From Oopsacas minuta (taxonomy: Eukaryota > Porifera > Hexactinellida > Lyssacinosida > Leucopsacidae), in contig JAKMXF010000244.1 of the NCBI GenBank assembly GCA_024704765.1, positions 425,905-489,904 on the forward strand: a stretch of DNA of 64,000 bases, written 5' to 3'. Position numbers and translations under genes: made by a program. How positions within the stretch are numbered: the stretch's first letter is position 1; every line of letters begins with the position of its first letter. This document shows positions 23,209 to 34,706 of this stretch, piece after piece. The notes under the pieces are model-generated. The model worked only from the letters and a program-made list of their open reading frames with translations. It was not told the DNA's origin and ran no database searches.

Positions 23209-24254
23209 ATGGCACAGATGATTCCACTATTTCTCGCAGAAGAAGAAACCTCTTCCTTAATGGCATGTCAACGAGTTTTCAGGGATCTCAATGATCCCCT
23301 AGATTGTTATGATGATATGGAACTTGTTCGACGTTTCCGTTTCTCTAGAGTTACAATATCTAAAATTACAGAGTTGGTAGCTAACTATTTGAATTTCACC
23401 GAGCGTTCTTATGCTGCTTCCCCTCACTTGCAAGTTTGTGTGGCATTTCGATTTTTCGCTTCTGGAACGTTCCAGATAATTTGTGGAGATGGGATAAACG
23501 TAAGCCAAGCGTCTGCCTCTCGTTATATCCGAGATGTTTCTCTGGGTTGTAAGCTATATACCATCAGTTTGTTAGTTTGCCTGCTAGTCTCAAGAGGGTA
23601 GAAGTCAAAAACAAGTTTTATGAGATTGCTCACTTTCCAGGCGTAGTAGGATTAGTTGACGGAACACACATACGAATCCAAAGACCCTCGGAAAATGAAG
23701 CAGATTATATAAATCGGCATTTTTACCACTCCATTAATGTCCAAGCTATTTGCCAACCAGATGGAATGTTTAGTGATGTATTGGCATGTTTTCCTGGGTC
23801 TGTTCACGATTCACGGATTTGGACGATTTCAGGTGTTGGGATGCATGTTGAAAATACCTTTTCAATAGGGGAGCATATATTAGGAGATAGCGGCTACATA
23901 ATGAGGCCATATTTACTCACTCCTTATCGCCAACCAATATCTACTCCCCAATTTAACTACAACTATGCACATAAGAGGACAAGGGTTATTGTTGAACAGA
24001 CATTTAGGCGATGGAAACGAAGATTCCACTGTCTACATGGAGAGCTCAGGATGAGTCCAGATAAAGTTTGTTCCATCATAGTTGCTTGTGCAGTATTGCA
24101 TAACATAGCAATACAGTGGAAACAACCTCTCTTAGAAGATGAAGTCTCCGATGATTCCTATCCGGATGATGTTCTTGACTTTGAAGAAACTGTTGGGCAT
24201 CTGGCATCAAAGCATTACAGAGATCAATTTTCTATTCATAATTTCAGCAACTAA
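23209..24254 (+). pseudogene. HARBI1-type DDE transposase, Harbinger copy 2 (one frame displacement)
   Basis: DDE_Tnp_4-family nuclease/transposase of about 345 codons. The N-terminal part (23209 to about 23560) ends with the frame IRDVSLGCKLYTI. The catalytic part resumes one frame over from about 23560 (YHQFVSLPASLKRVEVKNKF) and is then open to the stop at 24254. The core has VDGTHIRI (Asp), GSVHDSRIW (Asp), GDSGYIMRPYLL and RVIVEQTFRRWKRRF (Glu). The C-terminus SIIVACAVLHNIAIQW is the usual helix of the family. No intron borders fit the displacement, and the same displacement occurs in copy 1. Otherwise this is the better-preserved copy. Confidence 0.9.
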
Positions 24255-24521
24255 ATTCACATAGTATATATGTTGTGATGTAGATATGAAAACATTTTGT
24301 ACAGTTAGTGATTATAAGGTAACATGGATTTTTGTAGTTTTGAAACATCTAAGTAGGATGTTGGTCTTTGTAGTTCTGAATCATCTAAGTAGGGTGTTGG
24401 TCTTTGAAGTTGGGATAATTACTTGTGAAATGTATCAAGTATCGCACTTGAATTGGGAGCTAGTTGTTGCATTATGAAAACTATAAATTGGTGGAGGTTA
24501 TTGATATTCCAAAGCAAGAGT

Positions 24522-25245
24522 ATGGACAAAGGTCGCAAAGTAAATTGGACAAAGGAGGAGGAGTATACACTCATTGAGGCAATCCAGGATGCTGGAGATA
24601 TATTGAGAGGTATTGCTGGTCAGTGCGCGGAGATAAACAAAAAAAGACGAGGCTTTGGAACAACGTTATGAAGAAAATCAATTCCATCCATGGCAACAAC
24701 CGAGATGTGAAAGATATAAAGGAGAAGTGGAACAATCTAAAAGGTTCCGCAAAAGCCCGTGTGGATTCCAGTCGAAGGGAAGCGAGGAGGACAGGAGGAG
24801 GGCCAAATGAAGCTGGTGAAGTGGAGGATGAAGACATCCGGATCCTAAGCTCTGATAGGGAATTATCCACATCTGTGACGGAGAGAGTATCCCAGATGTT
24901 CTCAAGTACGCCAGCGTTCACTGGAATATGTGGTAGTGTTGATATGTTTCAAGCCCCAACAGCATTGCCTTCACACACCGAGATTAGCGAAAGCAGTGAA
25001 GTAACACCAGTGTTTGAGGGACCAGAAGTTACTGTAGTTAACAGTCGTCAGAGGGAAGGCGTAGGCGTAAGAGGAGCATCGAACAGTCAACATCGGTCTC
25101 TGATTTACTTCCTCTGCAACGAGAAGTGCTTCTTAAACAGATGGAAGTATTCTCGGCTCAACTACAGCTGATTGACGAGCAGAGGGAGTATCACCGTTAT
25201 AAAAAGCAGAGACTTTTAGAAAAGGACCTACAGCAGCAGCTTTAG
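24522..25245 (+). pseudogene. Myb/SANT-like accessory gene, Harbinger copy 2 (broken)
   Basis: The start MDKGRKVNWTKEEEYTLIEA is a SANT/Myb-like helix. The frame moves near 24605, after ...AGDILRG, into YCWSVRGDKQKKTRLWNNVM and ...IKEKWNNLKGSAKARVDSSR. An acidic/serine-rich linker follows. It moves again near 25045 into SSEGRRRRKRS and a C-terminal coiled coil ending EKDLQQQL. Both displacements are shared with copy 1. It lies about 270 bp downstream of the transposase, same strand. In active Harbingers this protein carries the transposase to the nucleus and to the element ends. Confidence 0.82.
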
Positions 25246-25404
25246 ATATACGATTTAGTCATATTCTAACATCATAGAAAATCTAAATTTATAGTGAAAG
25301 TATGAATTAATCAAAGAGAACGAGTGGATGAAGTGATTACATCAATGTTGTTGATAAATATAATATGTTTAGATACTTAAAATAGGGCTCGAATAACTTA
25401 AGCA

Positions 25405-25537
25405 ACCTCGGTAGGTTACTTAACTTTTGTACTTAAGTACATACTTAAGTATGAGCTTAAATCTTAGTGAATACGGTTTAAGTATGTACTTAGTACTTAA
25501 GTACTAAGTACATACTTAAGTATGTTAGTAAATACGC
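25405..25537. repeat. Harbinger copy 2, right terminal repeat
   Basis: Inverted partner of 22735-22872 with the same TAAGTA/TACTTA palindromes. The extreme end differs from the other three ends in the window (TTTAC in place of TTCAC). Confidence 0.85.
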
Positions 25538-25540
25538 CCC

Positions 25541-25760
25541 TGATATATAGTAAATAAACTAGGTATTTATAGAAAAATGTAAGCGATTTCAAAAGATATA
25601 CACAATCTAAATGGACTATATCTCAAAAACTAGGGAGAAATCAACAATTATATTATGGTTTCCTTCTAAGTATAAAAATATACTCTTTGGTAAAATTTTG
25701 TGGAAATCTGAGAGATAAGTGTATGACAGCTGATAAATTCCAAATAGGTGACGCATATAT
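25541..25760 (-). repeat. Long palindromic repeat 1, right arm (outer part)
   Basis: Continuation of the right arm beyond Harbinger copy 2. Read on the minus strand it matches about 21490-21700, including GTCATACACTTAT, AAGGAAACCATAATATA and CTAGTTTTTGAGA. Confidence 0.78.
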
Positions 25761-26029
25761 ATTTGTTTGTTAAGAATAGATGGAAAAACTTGAAGACCCC
25801 AGGCTAATCTTTGATATGTGATGTTTTTGGCTTAGATAAGAAAAATTAGAGTCTTGGACAAAAATTCACGCCTATGACGCAAATATGATATAATTATCAG
25901 GCTATTGGAACTTAGAAAAATCAAATTTGCTCCTCTTCAGCCAAAATCCATGTTAGATGGGTAAAATTTGAATCACAGGTACCCTCAATATGTTAAAGGT
26001 CCTAACGTCATCGTTTTACGAAATGAAAA

Positions 26030-26370
26030 CTCATCATGAAATAATCACGCAATAATTACTGTGCAAAAATACAAATTTTCAAATTTTCAAAATTTGGTAA
26101 ATACCCGAGGTACGAAGCACCGAGATTACTAACCAAAAGCCACGTAGTAGCTCCAGTGTCATCATGTCAGGACATTTACTGTAATGTAGATCAACCATGG
26201 ATAATAACAGTATAAATTTTGTGCTATTTATACAATCTAGGAACAAAGTGCCGAGTATACCCAGTCTCGTAGCCTTCAAAAGCACAAAGATATTTAGCTG
26301 TGTAATACTTAAGCTAACATTAGGCATAAAATTTCCGCGAGGTGAACTAGCAGGCGTAGCGCGCTAGCAG
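26030..26370 (+). repeat. Dispersed repeat C, copy 1
   Basis: Shares, in inverted orientation, an ordered set of blocks with 27480-27840: ACTCATCATGA, AATTTTCAAAATTTGG, CGAAGCACCGAG-type, CCAAAAGCCACGTA and an end rich in GCGCGCTAG. A third copy in plus orientation is at 38090-38460. Non-coding. Confidence 0.65.
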
Positions 26371-27479
26371 AGATAAAAATACAAAACAGCTCAGAATACT
26401 TCTACAAGCTGCCATTATTGATATAGTACTTTTGACGAGATAAAGATATTAAATTCATTTCGTCAGAGATAATACATGATTTAGAGAGAAAATTAATCTA
26501 CAAATAATAATTAGATATCAAATACAGTTGGTCATAGGTGTAGGACAATTGGAAATATCCATAAGTTTCATAACCAGTAAAATTTATAAAACAATGCAAC
26601 CTCATAAGTGGGGTTTCTATAAATAGGGTACCCGTATAAGAGGGTATTTTTGGCCCACATTCTCATAACCCAAAATCGTTACAATTAAGGTCAAATCATT
26701 ATAGCTATACATAGTATATACCCTACTTCCCATATCTTGAAAATACATTTTGATGATATATCTGTTACCAAGCCATGCACTTACCAATGTTACGCAATCA
26801 TAAGGGGTCTCAACCTGAAAGTTTTCAAAATCATGATATTCTAGAAAAATGAGACTTAAGAATTAGTACTAGCTTTCCATGAAAAAAGCAGGGATTTGTT
26901 GCATATGCAGACGCAAAATCATGTGGCACACGACAAGATAGTGAGAGTTGAGGGCCCTGACATATTTTCATCTTTAAGATTGCCAAAAATCTCCAGAGAA
27001 CTCATATCAAAATGTACTGCAATGGTCGCCTAAGGCCAACATTAAATGTATACAAACAACTTAAATATAGCTCAGCTATGGTATAGTGCAGATTTTGTCT
27101 ATTAGCTTTTCAATTTTCGAAGAAAGGTCATTATTCGGATTAATGAAAATCACTTTTTCGAATGAGGGTATGGGGTTTTGTATTGCAAAAAACTATACCA
27201 TATTATGGCTTAGCATACAAAAAGAACCTCGAATATATAAGGTCCAGCATCAATTAACTAAGAACATAGTAGTGTACGGTAAATATTTCATTAGTATACA
27301 GAAGAGTTTACATGCAAAGAAGACTTTTATTCCCTGGTATATTAATTAAAAACCATGTAAGATTACTTGTCAAGATAAATTTGGCAAGTTCTTGAGTTAC
27401 AGAAGTGACGATGGATGGTATTTATTTGTTGATATCCATTTAATAAGTTGAAAATTCTAAATAATATAAAAAAACTCAC
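26371..27479. other. UBR4 intron between inverted C repeats
   Basis: No gene, splice-flanked exon or element was recognised. The open frame at 27086-27349 lacks any recognisable motif. Confidence 0.45.
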
Positions 27480-27840
27480 TATTCCCGATTTATACTATAC
27501 TCGCATCGCTTGCTAGGTCGCTGCGAGACAACTCAGTGCCTCATGTAAGATTAAGTATTAATTGGATAAATTTCTTACTGCTTTTGGTTGCAACGCACGG
27601 GATAAACTCGAAACTTGGTGCCTCGGGTGCATAATACAACAGAAATTTGAAGATTATATTATCCATGGTGCATCCAAATTACATACACTAGGCTTCTTCG
27701 GCGCACTACAGCTCTTACGTGGCTTTGGGTTAGTAGTCTGGGTACTTCGTGACTCGAATATGATGTAATTGTCAAAAATTTCGAAATTTGGAGAATTTTG
27801 ATTTTTTGCAAAGTCATGATGACAAAATATTCTCATGATG
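27480..27840 (-). repeat. Dispersed repeat C, copy 2 (inverted)
   Basis: Minus-orientation copy of the repeat at 26030-26370. Its inner end (GCAGCGACCTAGCAAGCGAT on the minus strand) matches the end of the third copy near 38430-38450 better than that of copy 1. The first two copies form an inverted pair with a loop of about 1.1 kb. Confidence 0.65.
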
Positions 27841-28595
27841 AGTCCAAAAGAGGTGACAATGGTTATAACTTCAAACCACTTTCGAAATCAATCTGAGTTA
27901 CAGTTACCAATGAATTTCTATTCAATCAATTTAGTTTCCATATAACTTGGTTTAAGGAAGAATTTCTTTTGTACCCTTGCAGACGAAAATAGTAGCTTAA
28001 ATTGAATACAACTGTAGGTGCCTGCAATCCCAAGCCCGCGGACCAGATCTATCCCCAAAGGTGAGGCAATCCAACACGCTGCCTTCGTTATAAACGTGCT
28101 CACTGTGACCTCAAATTTTGCTTATTAAATTAATTCAAATCTATTCAAATGCAAATGCACTTCTTTGGTGAATACAATGGGTCAATATATAGTGCTTGAT
28201 TGTGAGTATACATTGTAGTTTTACACCTCACATGATGCTAAAATGTACGAAAACAATTATTCGTATCAATTCGTTTTAACCTCATTAAATCAACTTACAC
28301 AGCAATCAAGACTATGGACCAGAGAACGATCGATCGTTTGGCCAGGAACAGGAATATACAAAATAAATGAATGTGGCCAGCAGTAACGGAAAGTTTCCAA
28401 ACAATGTTATAGGGTGTGATCTTGTACAATATACATATCATTTAACTGACAACAGTGCACACAGTGCATAAATGAAACAAGACAATAGGATCACAGTAAG
28501 TCAATTCTTTCCAATGTAAATTTGTCCATAAAAGAAGTACGAAAGTTATATATCCAATTGGACAGGAAAGGAAAAAAACTGTCATAATACCTTAC
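27841..28595. other. UBR4 intron, nothing recognised
   Basis: Intron immediately downstream of exon 28596-28882. It contains a small GC-rich patch (about 28010-28085, CCAAGCCCGCGGACC) that may be a worn hAT terminus. No gene. Confidence 0.45.
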
Positions 28596-28882
28596 CTTCA
28601 GGAGATCGGAGACTAGATACAATTGGTGGCTCACAGTATTCAAATGTTTTCGTTGATGTATGAAGTTGCTGCAATAAAGGAGCCAATGGTGACAACATTG
28701 TTCTGCTAGGAAAGAGCGGAGCACTATTTGTATTAACAGCAACCAAAGCACTTAGAATATCGAGAGCATGTCTTGAAATATCAACGAAATCCAAAGAATC
28801 ATAAAGTTCTTCCTTAAGTCCTTGTTGCTTTTCTATTGCTTCTACCAATCTAATAAGTTCTGGATCGATTTCAAGAATATTG
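28596..28882 (-). CDS. UBR4: UBR4 exon (linker and helix after UBR box)
   Basis: A 287-bp internal exon. The acceptor TTTGTTTATTTTTACAG ends at 28883 and the donor GTAAGG starts at 28595. One base completes Gly from the previous exon and one base is left for the next. The product begins NILEIDPELIRLVEAIEKQQ and contains FVDISRHALDILSALV. It ends LQQLHTSTKTFEYCEPPIVS followed by SLRSPEG. Vertebrate UBR4 at this place has LSELHTVEKAVEMTDQLMVP...GSQEGAFENV, so position and register agree. The preceding linker is not conserved, as expected. Confidence 0.92.
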
Positions 28883-30946
28883 CTGTAAAAATAAACAAAA
28901 TTCATAACTTTCCAGGGCAGCGAATAATGCATTACTCCATATATACAAATTTGAGAGGTCAACTCTATATATATTCCTTGAAGATTTCAGAGCAATCGAA
29001 AAAATTTCAATAAAATAACTAGTTTGGGATCTAGTTGATCTAAGATGTCCAATAAATAAAAATGATTCAAAATGACTAGTGTGAAGATAGCAGAATACTC
29101 GAACATGTACACTTTAGTAACGAATTTGACCTACTTAAACGCAACATATTTTAACGAAAATAATCTCATTCGATAGATGAGAGTTGAACATTTGACGCAA
29201 CGTGATTTTTGTTAAACTTTTACTTTAGATAAGATGTATTGAGCAATTGCCTATGCATACGGATTCATTAGAATAAGTTAGAATTCGATTCTGAAAATTC
29301 GTATACACATTTGTGCCATATGAATGTTTATGTAAACGAAATTCCATTAAAAAATATTAATAAGAACTAGCTGAGGCATGGCAATTCAAATTTTAGTTGG
29401 TAGGGGCATTGAGGGGTACTACATTAAGTAGGTTCAGTTCAAACTCAGATTTTCACCCCAAAATTAACAAAATCTCAATTATTTAAATATAAATAGATAG
29501 ATGAGATGTAAACGTTGATAACAATGTCAATATTATCCAGAAATAGTGAAAATTATCACCCGTATCGACCTCCTAACAATTGATAATTTCTCATTGTTTG
29601 TGAATTACGAGCTCTAACTTTGAACTCAATTCTGGAAAATATTTACAACAGAATCGCTTCAAAATTTACAGGTAACATCCTTTGTATTCTATAATTTATA
29701 TCCCTTAAACAGCACTAGGTCGTTAGTAACTGTTTTACAGACTTTTGTTGTCTATAAACTTCTAATCCTCATCATTTTCGAAAACAAATTTATTTGTGCA
29801 TATAAGTATGACTTTTGGGACCCATTAAATTTCGAGCATTCAGCCATATTCTGGGCATTTCCTATCGATATCAAATATCTTCGTATTAATATATAATATT
29901 CATTTATCAATTATCATGTCAAATTCTCCTGTAGTCATATGTAAGAAGTGGTGGTATTTGATACCATATGTGCTTCACGTGCCTCTTGTGTCACAAGTGG
30001 CGCAAAGAGAAAATTGTTATATCTCAGGGAGGAATGATGGGAATGCTTAGAAAATTCAAATAAATAGTCCTACATATTTTGTATAATGCATATATGTATA
30101 GCATTTGAATATTCATAATACATTGTATATATTTGATTACCTACCTATGTTTTTACAACCTAAAGGTAAACAAGTATATGGAAATGTATTATTAATACCC
30201 AAATATCATAACAATTAGTATTTTAATTGCCAATAGAATATAAAGAAACTACAAGAAAAATTGCAATTGAGTCAAATTACAAGTATAAATAGATAAAAAG
30301 AAAATTATTTGAAAAACTGTCTAAATATAGCATCTGTTAGCTGTTCTACCAATGAAAGTAGTATATCGGTCGGGGAGTTTTCATTTGTACTCGATATTAA
30401 GCTACCTAGGGGCTGAGATATGGAGTCCATGATAATTTGCGTTTGGATGCATTTTTGTAGGATGAATTATTAGAAAAGTTTGCAAAATGGCGGATCGCTG
30501 GATTTTTTGCTTTAAAAACGTTTGTGCAAGTGTTTTAGAAATTTAAGGAAGCATTCAGTCCACAGTGGCACGAAATGGCTAAACCTGCAAGTAGGTATTA
30601 GGGTACTAGATAACATATTAAACCCTGTTATTGACATATGGGGAATCGAATCCCAGGAATCGATGGACGTAACTAGATTTTTCTAAGTCTTTGGGTGTGA
30701 AAGTAATGACGTCATTGGTCACATTCAAAAATATTTTGATTTTTTTATCGTTTTTAATTAAGCCAATTTGCGAGCTATAGGTTCAGAAATTGAATGTTTT
30801 ATGTTTTGATATTATTAATAATATTCAATGTACATTTTTATCACTTATGAAACGACATTTCTTGTAAAAATGACCTACCGTTCATTGAAATATATACTAT
30901 AACGTATTTATAATTAAAGAATTCACCCAAATATCGTAACAGCTCT
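28883..30946. other. UBR4 intron, nothing recognised
   Basis: First 2 kb of the 15.5-kb intron. No coding remnants or repeats with clear borders were recognised. Confidence 0.45.
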
Positions 30947-32795
30947 TTAACTCAGATGATCTGGCTCCGAATCGTTTTTGGTAATATTACGAAAGGATGC
31001 TAAAATTGGATCACTTTGAGAGATAAACCTAACGAACACATCTTTAACGTTGTCCTCAAAGCTAAATTTTCTTGAGAGTCTCTCACGGTATGCCTGACCA
31101 ATTTATTACAAGATTCAAGGCTTTCTTCAGACAAATCTTCTAAATCAAACCCATCGTTCTGGTCTGCAATTATTTGTGGTGCATGGGCTAGAAGTTTATG
31201 TAAAGTAGGGGTTATATATGGCCATGAAAGATTGATTATAATGGATTCGTAAGTTTCTCGGCATACATTATCAAGGCCTCAGTATCCATTTTCCTGTTGC
31301 TATTATACAATCTCAGGATAGCACTCAAATTATTTAGGATTGTAGTGACAACTTGATGTGTCTCTTGAAGAACAACAGTCAATAGAGAAAATCTTGCACA
31401 GTATCATCGCTACGTGTGAAGCATCTCCGAACAACATTTCCAGTTGTTGTGGTCCCTCCTTGGACTGATGATGTGTCAATGGATATACTATGTTTTTCTT
31501 CAATAAAGGCTAGTAGTACATTTCTTGGCCAAAGAATTATTGGCGAAGTTGGTGACCATTTTTTAATAGCACCACACTGTAAATGGCAAATCAATAATAG
31601 GAACCAACTAAATGTTCTCAAATATGCATGTAGAGGGGAAGCTGATATGATATCTTTTCTGAGATCGGTTTGTGTGTTAAATTGAATCTTTGATTTGTTG
31701 GCAAAGATAAAATTCTTCCTCATCACCCTCATCATACATGAGCATCACGGATAGTCCTATTAATGGGGAAGCTATTATGAACTATGCTAATATCGTGTAT
31801 CTGTTGGAACGTTGCAGTACACATTTGATAATTAGCACCACCAGCACCGCTTAAGATTTTTGCTATCTCTGTGTCGAAATGAGATCTTATGATCTTGACC
31901 TCTGCATTGCCATTGTGTAAACACAAACCACTCTCTTCAATAGTTTAAGTTTCGTTATTTATTAATGAGTCCATCAAAAACTTGACACTCTCTTCATTTT
32001 CTGGAGGGCCAAGAGGACAACTGGTCGAGTGCAAAATGGCGAATTCGGATGATGAGGTTTCCATAAGATATGATCGTTTGCATTTATGATTGCGCTAACC
32101 TTGAAACCAAATAAAATGAAGGTTTTAATCGAGAGGCCAGGGTTAGATATAGCTTGCAGGTAAACTCGATAACACCCAGATTCATCTAAGCTATTGGATA
32201 CTCGAACTTTAAGCGGATAGACAAGGTTATCAAGACTTAAGTTAGATACAATTCGTTCAACTGTATGGGTGAGTAGTCTGGTGTAAGAAATAGCTACTCC
32301 ACATGGAAATTCTCTATGAATTATACGCACCTCATCCAGCAAATTAATTTGAGCCCGATGTTTAGCTATACTATTGTAGCCTAATAACTTGAGATCTTCA
32401 GATAGTAACGTGCGCCGAAGTTCCAAACACTCTGTTTTACCGATCTCAAGCGAATCGAAAAGAAAGGCAGATTTATCAAGTGATAATTGTGGATAGATAG
32501 GAGATGAGTTTCCCTCCTCGAGTATCTCTTTACAAACATTGGCACTATTCATGTCCTGCTCTTCATTGCAACAAAGTAGTAAGAGATAAGTTGCAAGAGT
32601 CTTTGGAGAGACATGCTCGTTTTCAGCGACTGATTCGAGGTGAGACTTAAGAGAAGAGAGCCGATTTCTCAAACCTTTCGTCGTTAAGTCAGCGAGCAAT
32701 TTCTTTCTTGAAAGATTAAAGTCTTCTTCAAAGTTAATGGTTAATGAAGAAGAGGCACTTAACCTAGACTTCTTTGGCAGAGGACAGAAGCACAT
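30947..32795 (-). pseudogene. Decayed RAG1-like / Transib-superfamily-like gene
   Basis: Minus-strand coding remnant. A 273-codon frame starts at 32795 (MCFCPLPKKSRLSASSSLTI) and holds a helical domain. It continues through shifts with LCLHNGNAEVKIIRSHFDTE, LSGAGGANYQMCT and SFPINRTIRDA. Next come ISASPLHAYLRTFSWFLLLI, KKWSPTSPIILW and ISIDTSSVQGGTTTTGNVV. The C-terminus reads YITPTLHKLLAHAPQIIADQ, LEDLSEESLESCNKLVR and FEDNVKDVFVRFISQSDP, with the stop at 30947. This last part resembles the RAG1 core around its catalytic Glu (FHKTLAHVPEII, SEGNESGNKLFRRFR). The candidate residues are Asp in IDTSS and Glu in LSEESLES. There are at least three frame breaks. Family assignment is inference; no terminal repeats were found. 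Confidence 0.6.
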
Positions 32796-33960
32796 GGAAT
32801 TCCAAGTATCAAGGTCCGAATATTTATGAAAAGTGGCTCTCTCTTTTTGAATATCATTGAACTTCAGACGAAAGAAATTTTACTGATCTCGATTAAAACC
32901 ATGAGTTGAAATAAATTATTCTGCGATTGAACAAGTGCCAAGTAATTTATGCTCACAATAAAACTGAAAAGCTTGAAGGTTGTTCATTTTCTAGATAATT
33001 AATACATTATTTATTAACAATATTGTAGGTACAGCACAAAAAGTAAGATTAAATATATATATGCATGTTTGTTTTATAAGCTATTACAATACATTCTGAA
33101 ATCTAAGAATTAAGGAACTATTGACGAAACTTTTTCCACAGTAGAAGAGTGTTGATTTTTTACTGGAATCTTTGTAAAAATACGTGATGAGAACATTTAT
33201 TTATATTAATTACAAGCTGAATTTCTAAACACAAGCATAAAGTTGTAAATAACTGCACGTTTTGATTATATCGCTAAGCAACCATAATATTTATATAAAT
33301 TTTGAAAAGAGAATGTTTAGAAATATTAGATAAATTCAAAAGTTCATGTGATTGAAACTATATTTGCGCGAATTTTTGGGAACCTGGAAATTGTTGTATT
33401 TTGTAGAGGATTAAAAATGCTATATTATAAAACTCAGGAGACAACTTGACAGAATGCGACAGATGATGTTATGAGACTTCGAAATTGAGTGACGACAGAA
33501 ATATCCAACAGAAAAATATATCCAAATATTTGAGCTATTTTAAGGATTTACTATTTGAACTCCACTTATATAATCACTATAATAACAGAGTAGTCGAAAA
33601 TGCAATGGAATGAAGTCTTTGGAATGTATTAGTTACTTAGATACTGGAATTTAAGTTCATTGGTATAAATGAATATCTGTGGTTTTCAAGAATAATTTCT
33701 GAGCAAGAAATTGTAATGCTTATATACATACCAGTTGTTCCTAAACTAAATGATGGATCATAATAATTTTAGAAATTTCAAGTAATTGGATATTTCCCTT
33801 TCCAATGAACTTTAAATGGTTACTAAATATCGGATTGAAATTTTGACCAATTTCCAGGGGGTGTGCCACTGTACAGAGTTTCTCAAAATATGAATAGGCC
33901 TTAAAAAAGAGATATTCATAGCTATTATGCATTCGCTCTATCGACAACATAACTAAAATA
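32796..33960. other. UBR4 intron, nothing recognised
   Basis: AT-rich intron sequence upstream of the RAG1-like remnant. No terminal repeat for that remnant could be identified here, and no gene. Confidence 0.45.
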
Positions 33961-34064
33961 GAATTTCGACCTAATGCATGTGCTCCGAATTCGACTTAAT
34001 GCATACATATTAAGTTCGACCTAATGCCAACACACGGAATTCGACCCAATGCATGCGCCCGGTT
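33961..34064 (+). repeat. Short tandem repeat, four units of about 26 bp
   Basis: Four imperfect units built on GAATTCGACCTAATGCATG: they start near 33961, 33987, 34014 and 34037. Each ends with a variable, locally GC-rich tail. It is in non-coding intron. Confidence 0.75.
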
Positions 34065-34706
34065 CAGTTTCGTGAGTAGATTTGTAGTTGCTTTTGCACC
34101 CAGGATCGGAGCAGCAATTAGGCATTATTGATAGCAGCTAGTAACTCTCAACTGTGGTAAAAGGCTAAACTAAGCAGAAAAAAGTTAATAAATAAATTAG
34201 ATTCGGATAATACAAGCACAAACACAAGGAGTAACAGAATTCGAACAGCAACTGAGTATATGAATATCCATAGGATGACTGAATAATTTTTTCTATTATA
34301 TTTACACATTAAAATGAATTTTCAATTGTTTTGCTTGGATAATAAATCAAATATTTAACTTTGTGGTCCATTAATAAATCCAGTCTGAAATTGCATTCAT
34401 GGCCCCTATTTCTGGAATTAATATAAAGTCTTATGTTTGGGAGACTAGGTTTGACCATATTCGGCAATAAAAAGAAAAAATCGCCATTTTCACAGTAGAT
34501 CAGTGACCACATCCCTGATCCATATTTCAATTGTTTATGTGAGTCCTTATGTACAATAGGCTATGTTATGACATAAGTGTCACCTTTTCGGAATTTAGAA
34601 AAATCACATTATCAGACACTGCTGAGTCAATATACATGATAGAACTTGACTTCCCCCTTAATATGTCAAATTTCCTGAGTACTTCGAGGCGGAGCAGGCC
34701 TGACCT

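Larger units (their letters stand above)
22735..25537 (+). mobile_element. PIF/Harbinger DNA transposon, copy 2
   Basis: A complete 2.8-kb element in plus orientation beginning GCCGCCGTATTCAC, with its right end worn to ...GTAAATACGC. The 3-bp target duplication is CCC (22732-22734 and 25538-25540). It contains a HARBI1-type transposase (23209-24254) followed by a Myb/SANT-like gene (24522-25245). It is nearly identical over its whole length to copy 1 at 580-3383 but inverted. It sits inside the right arm of long palindrome 1. Confidence 0.94.
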
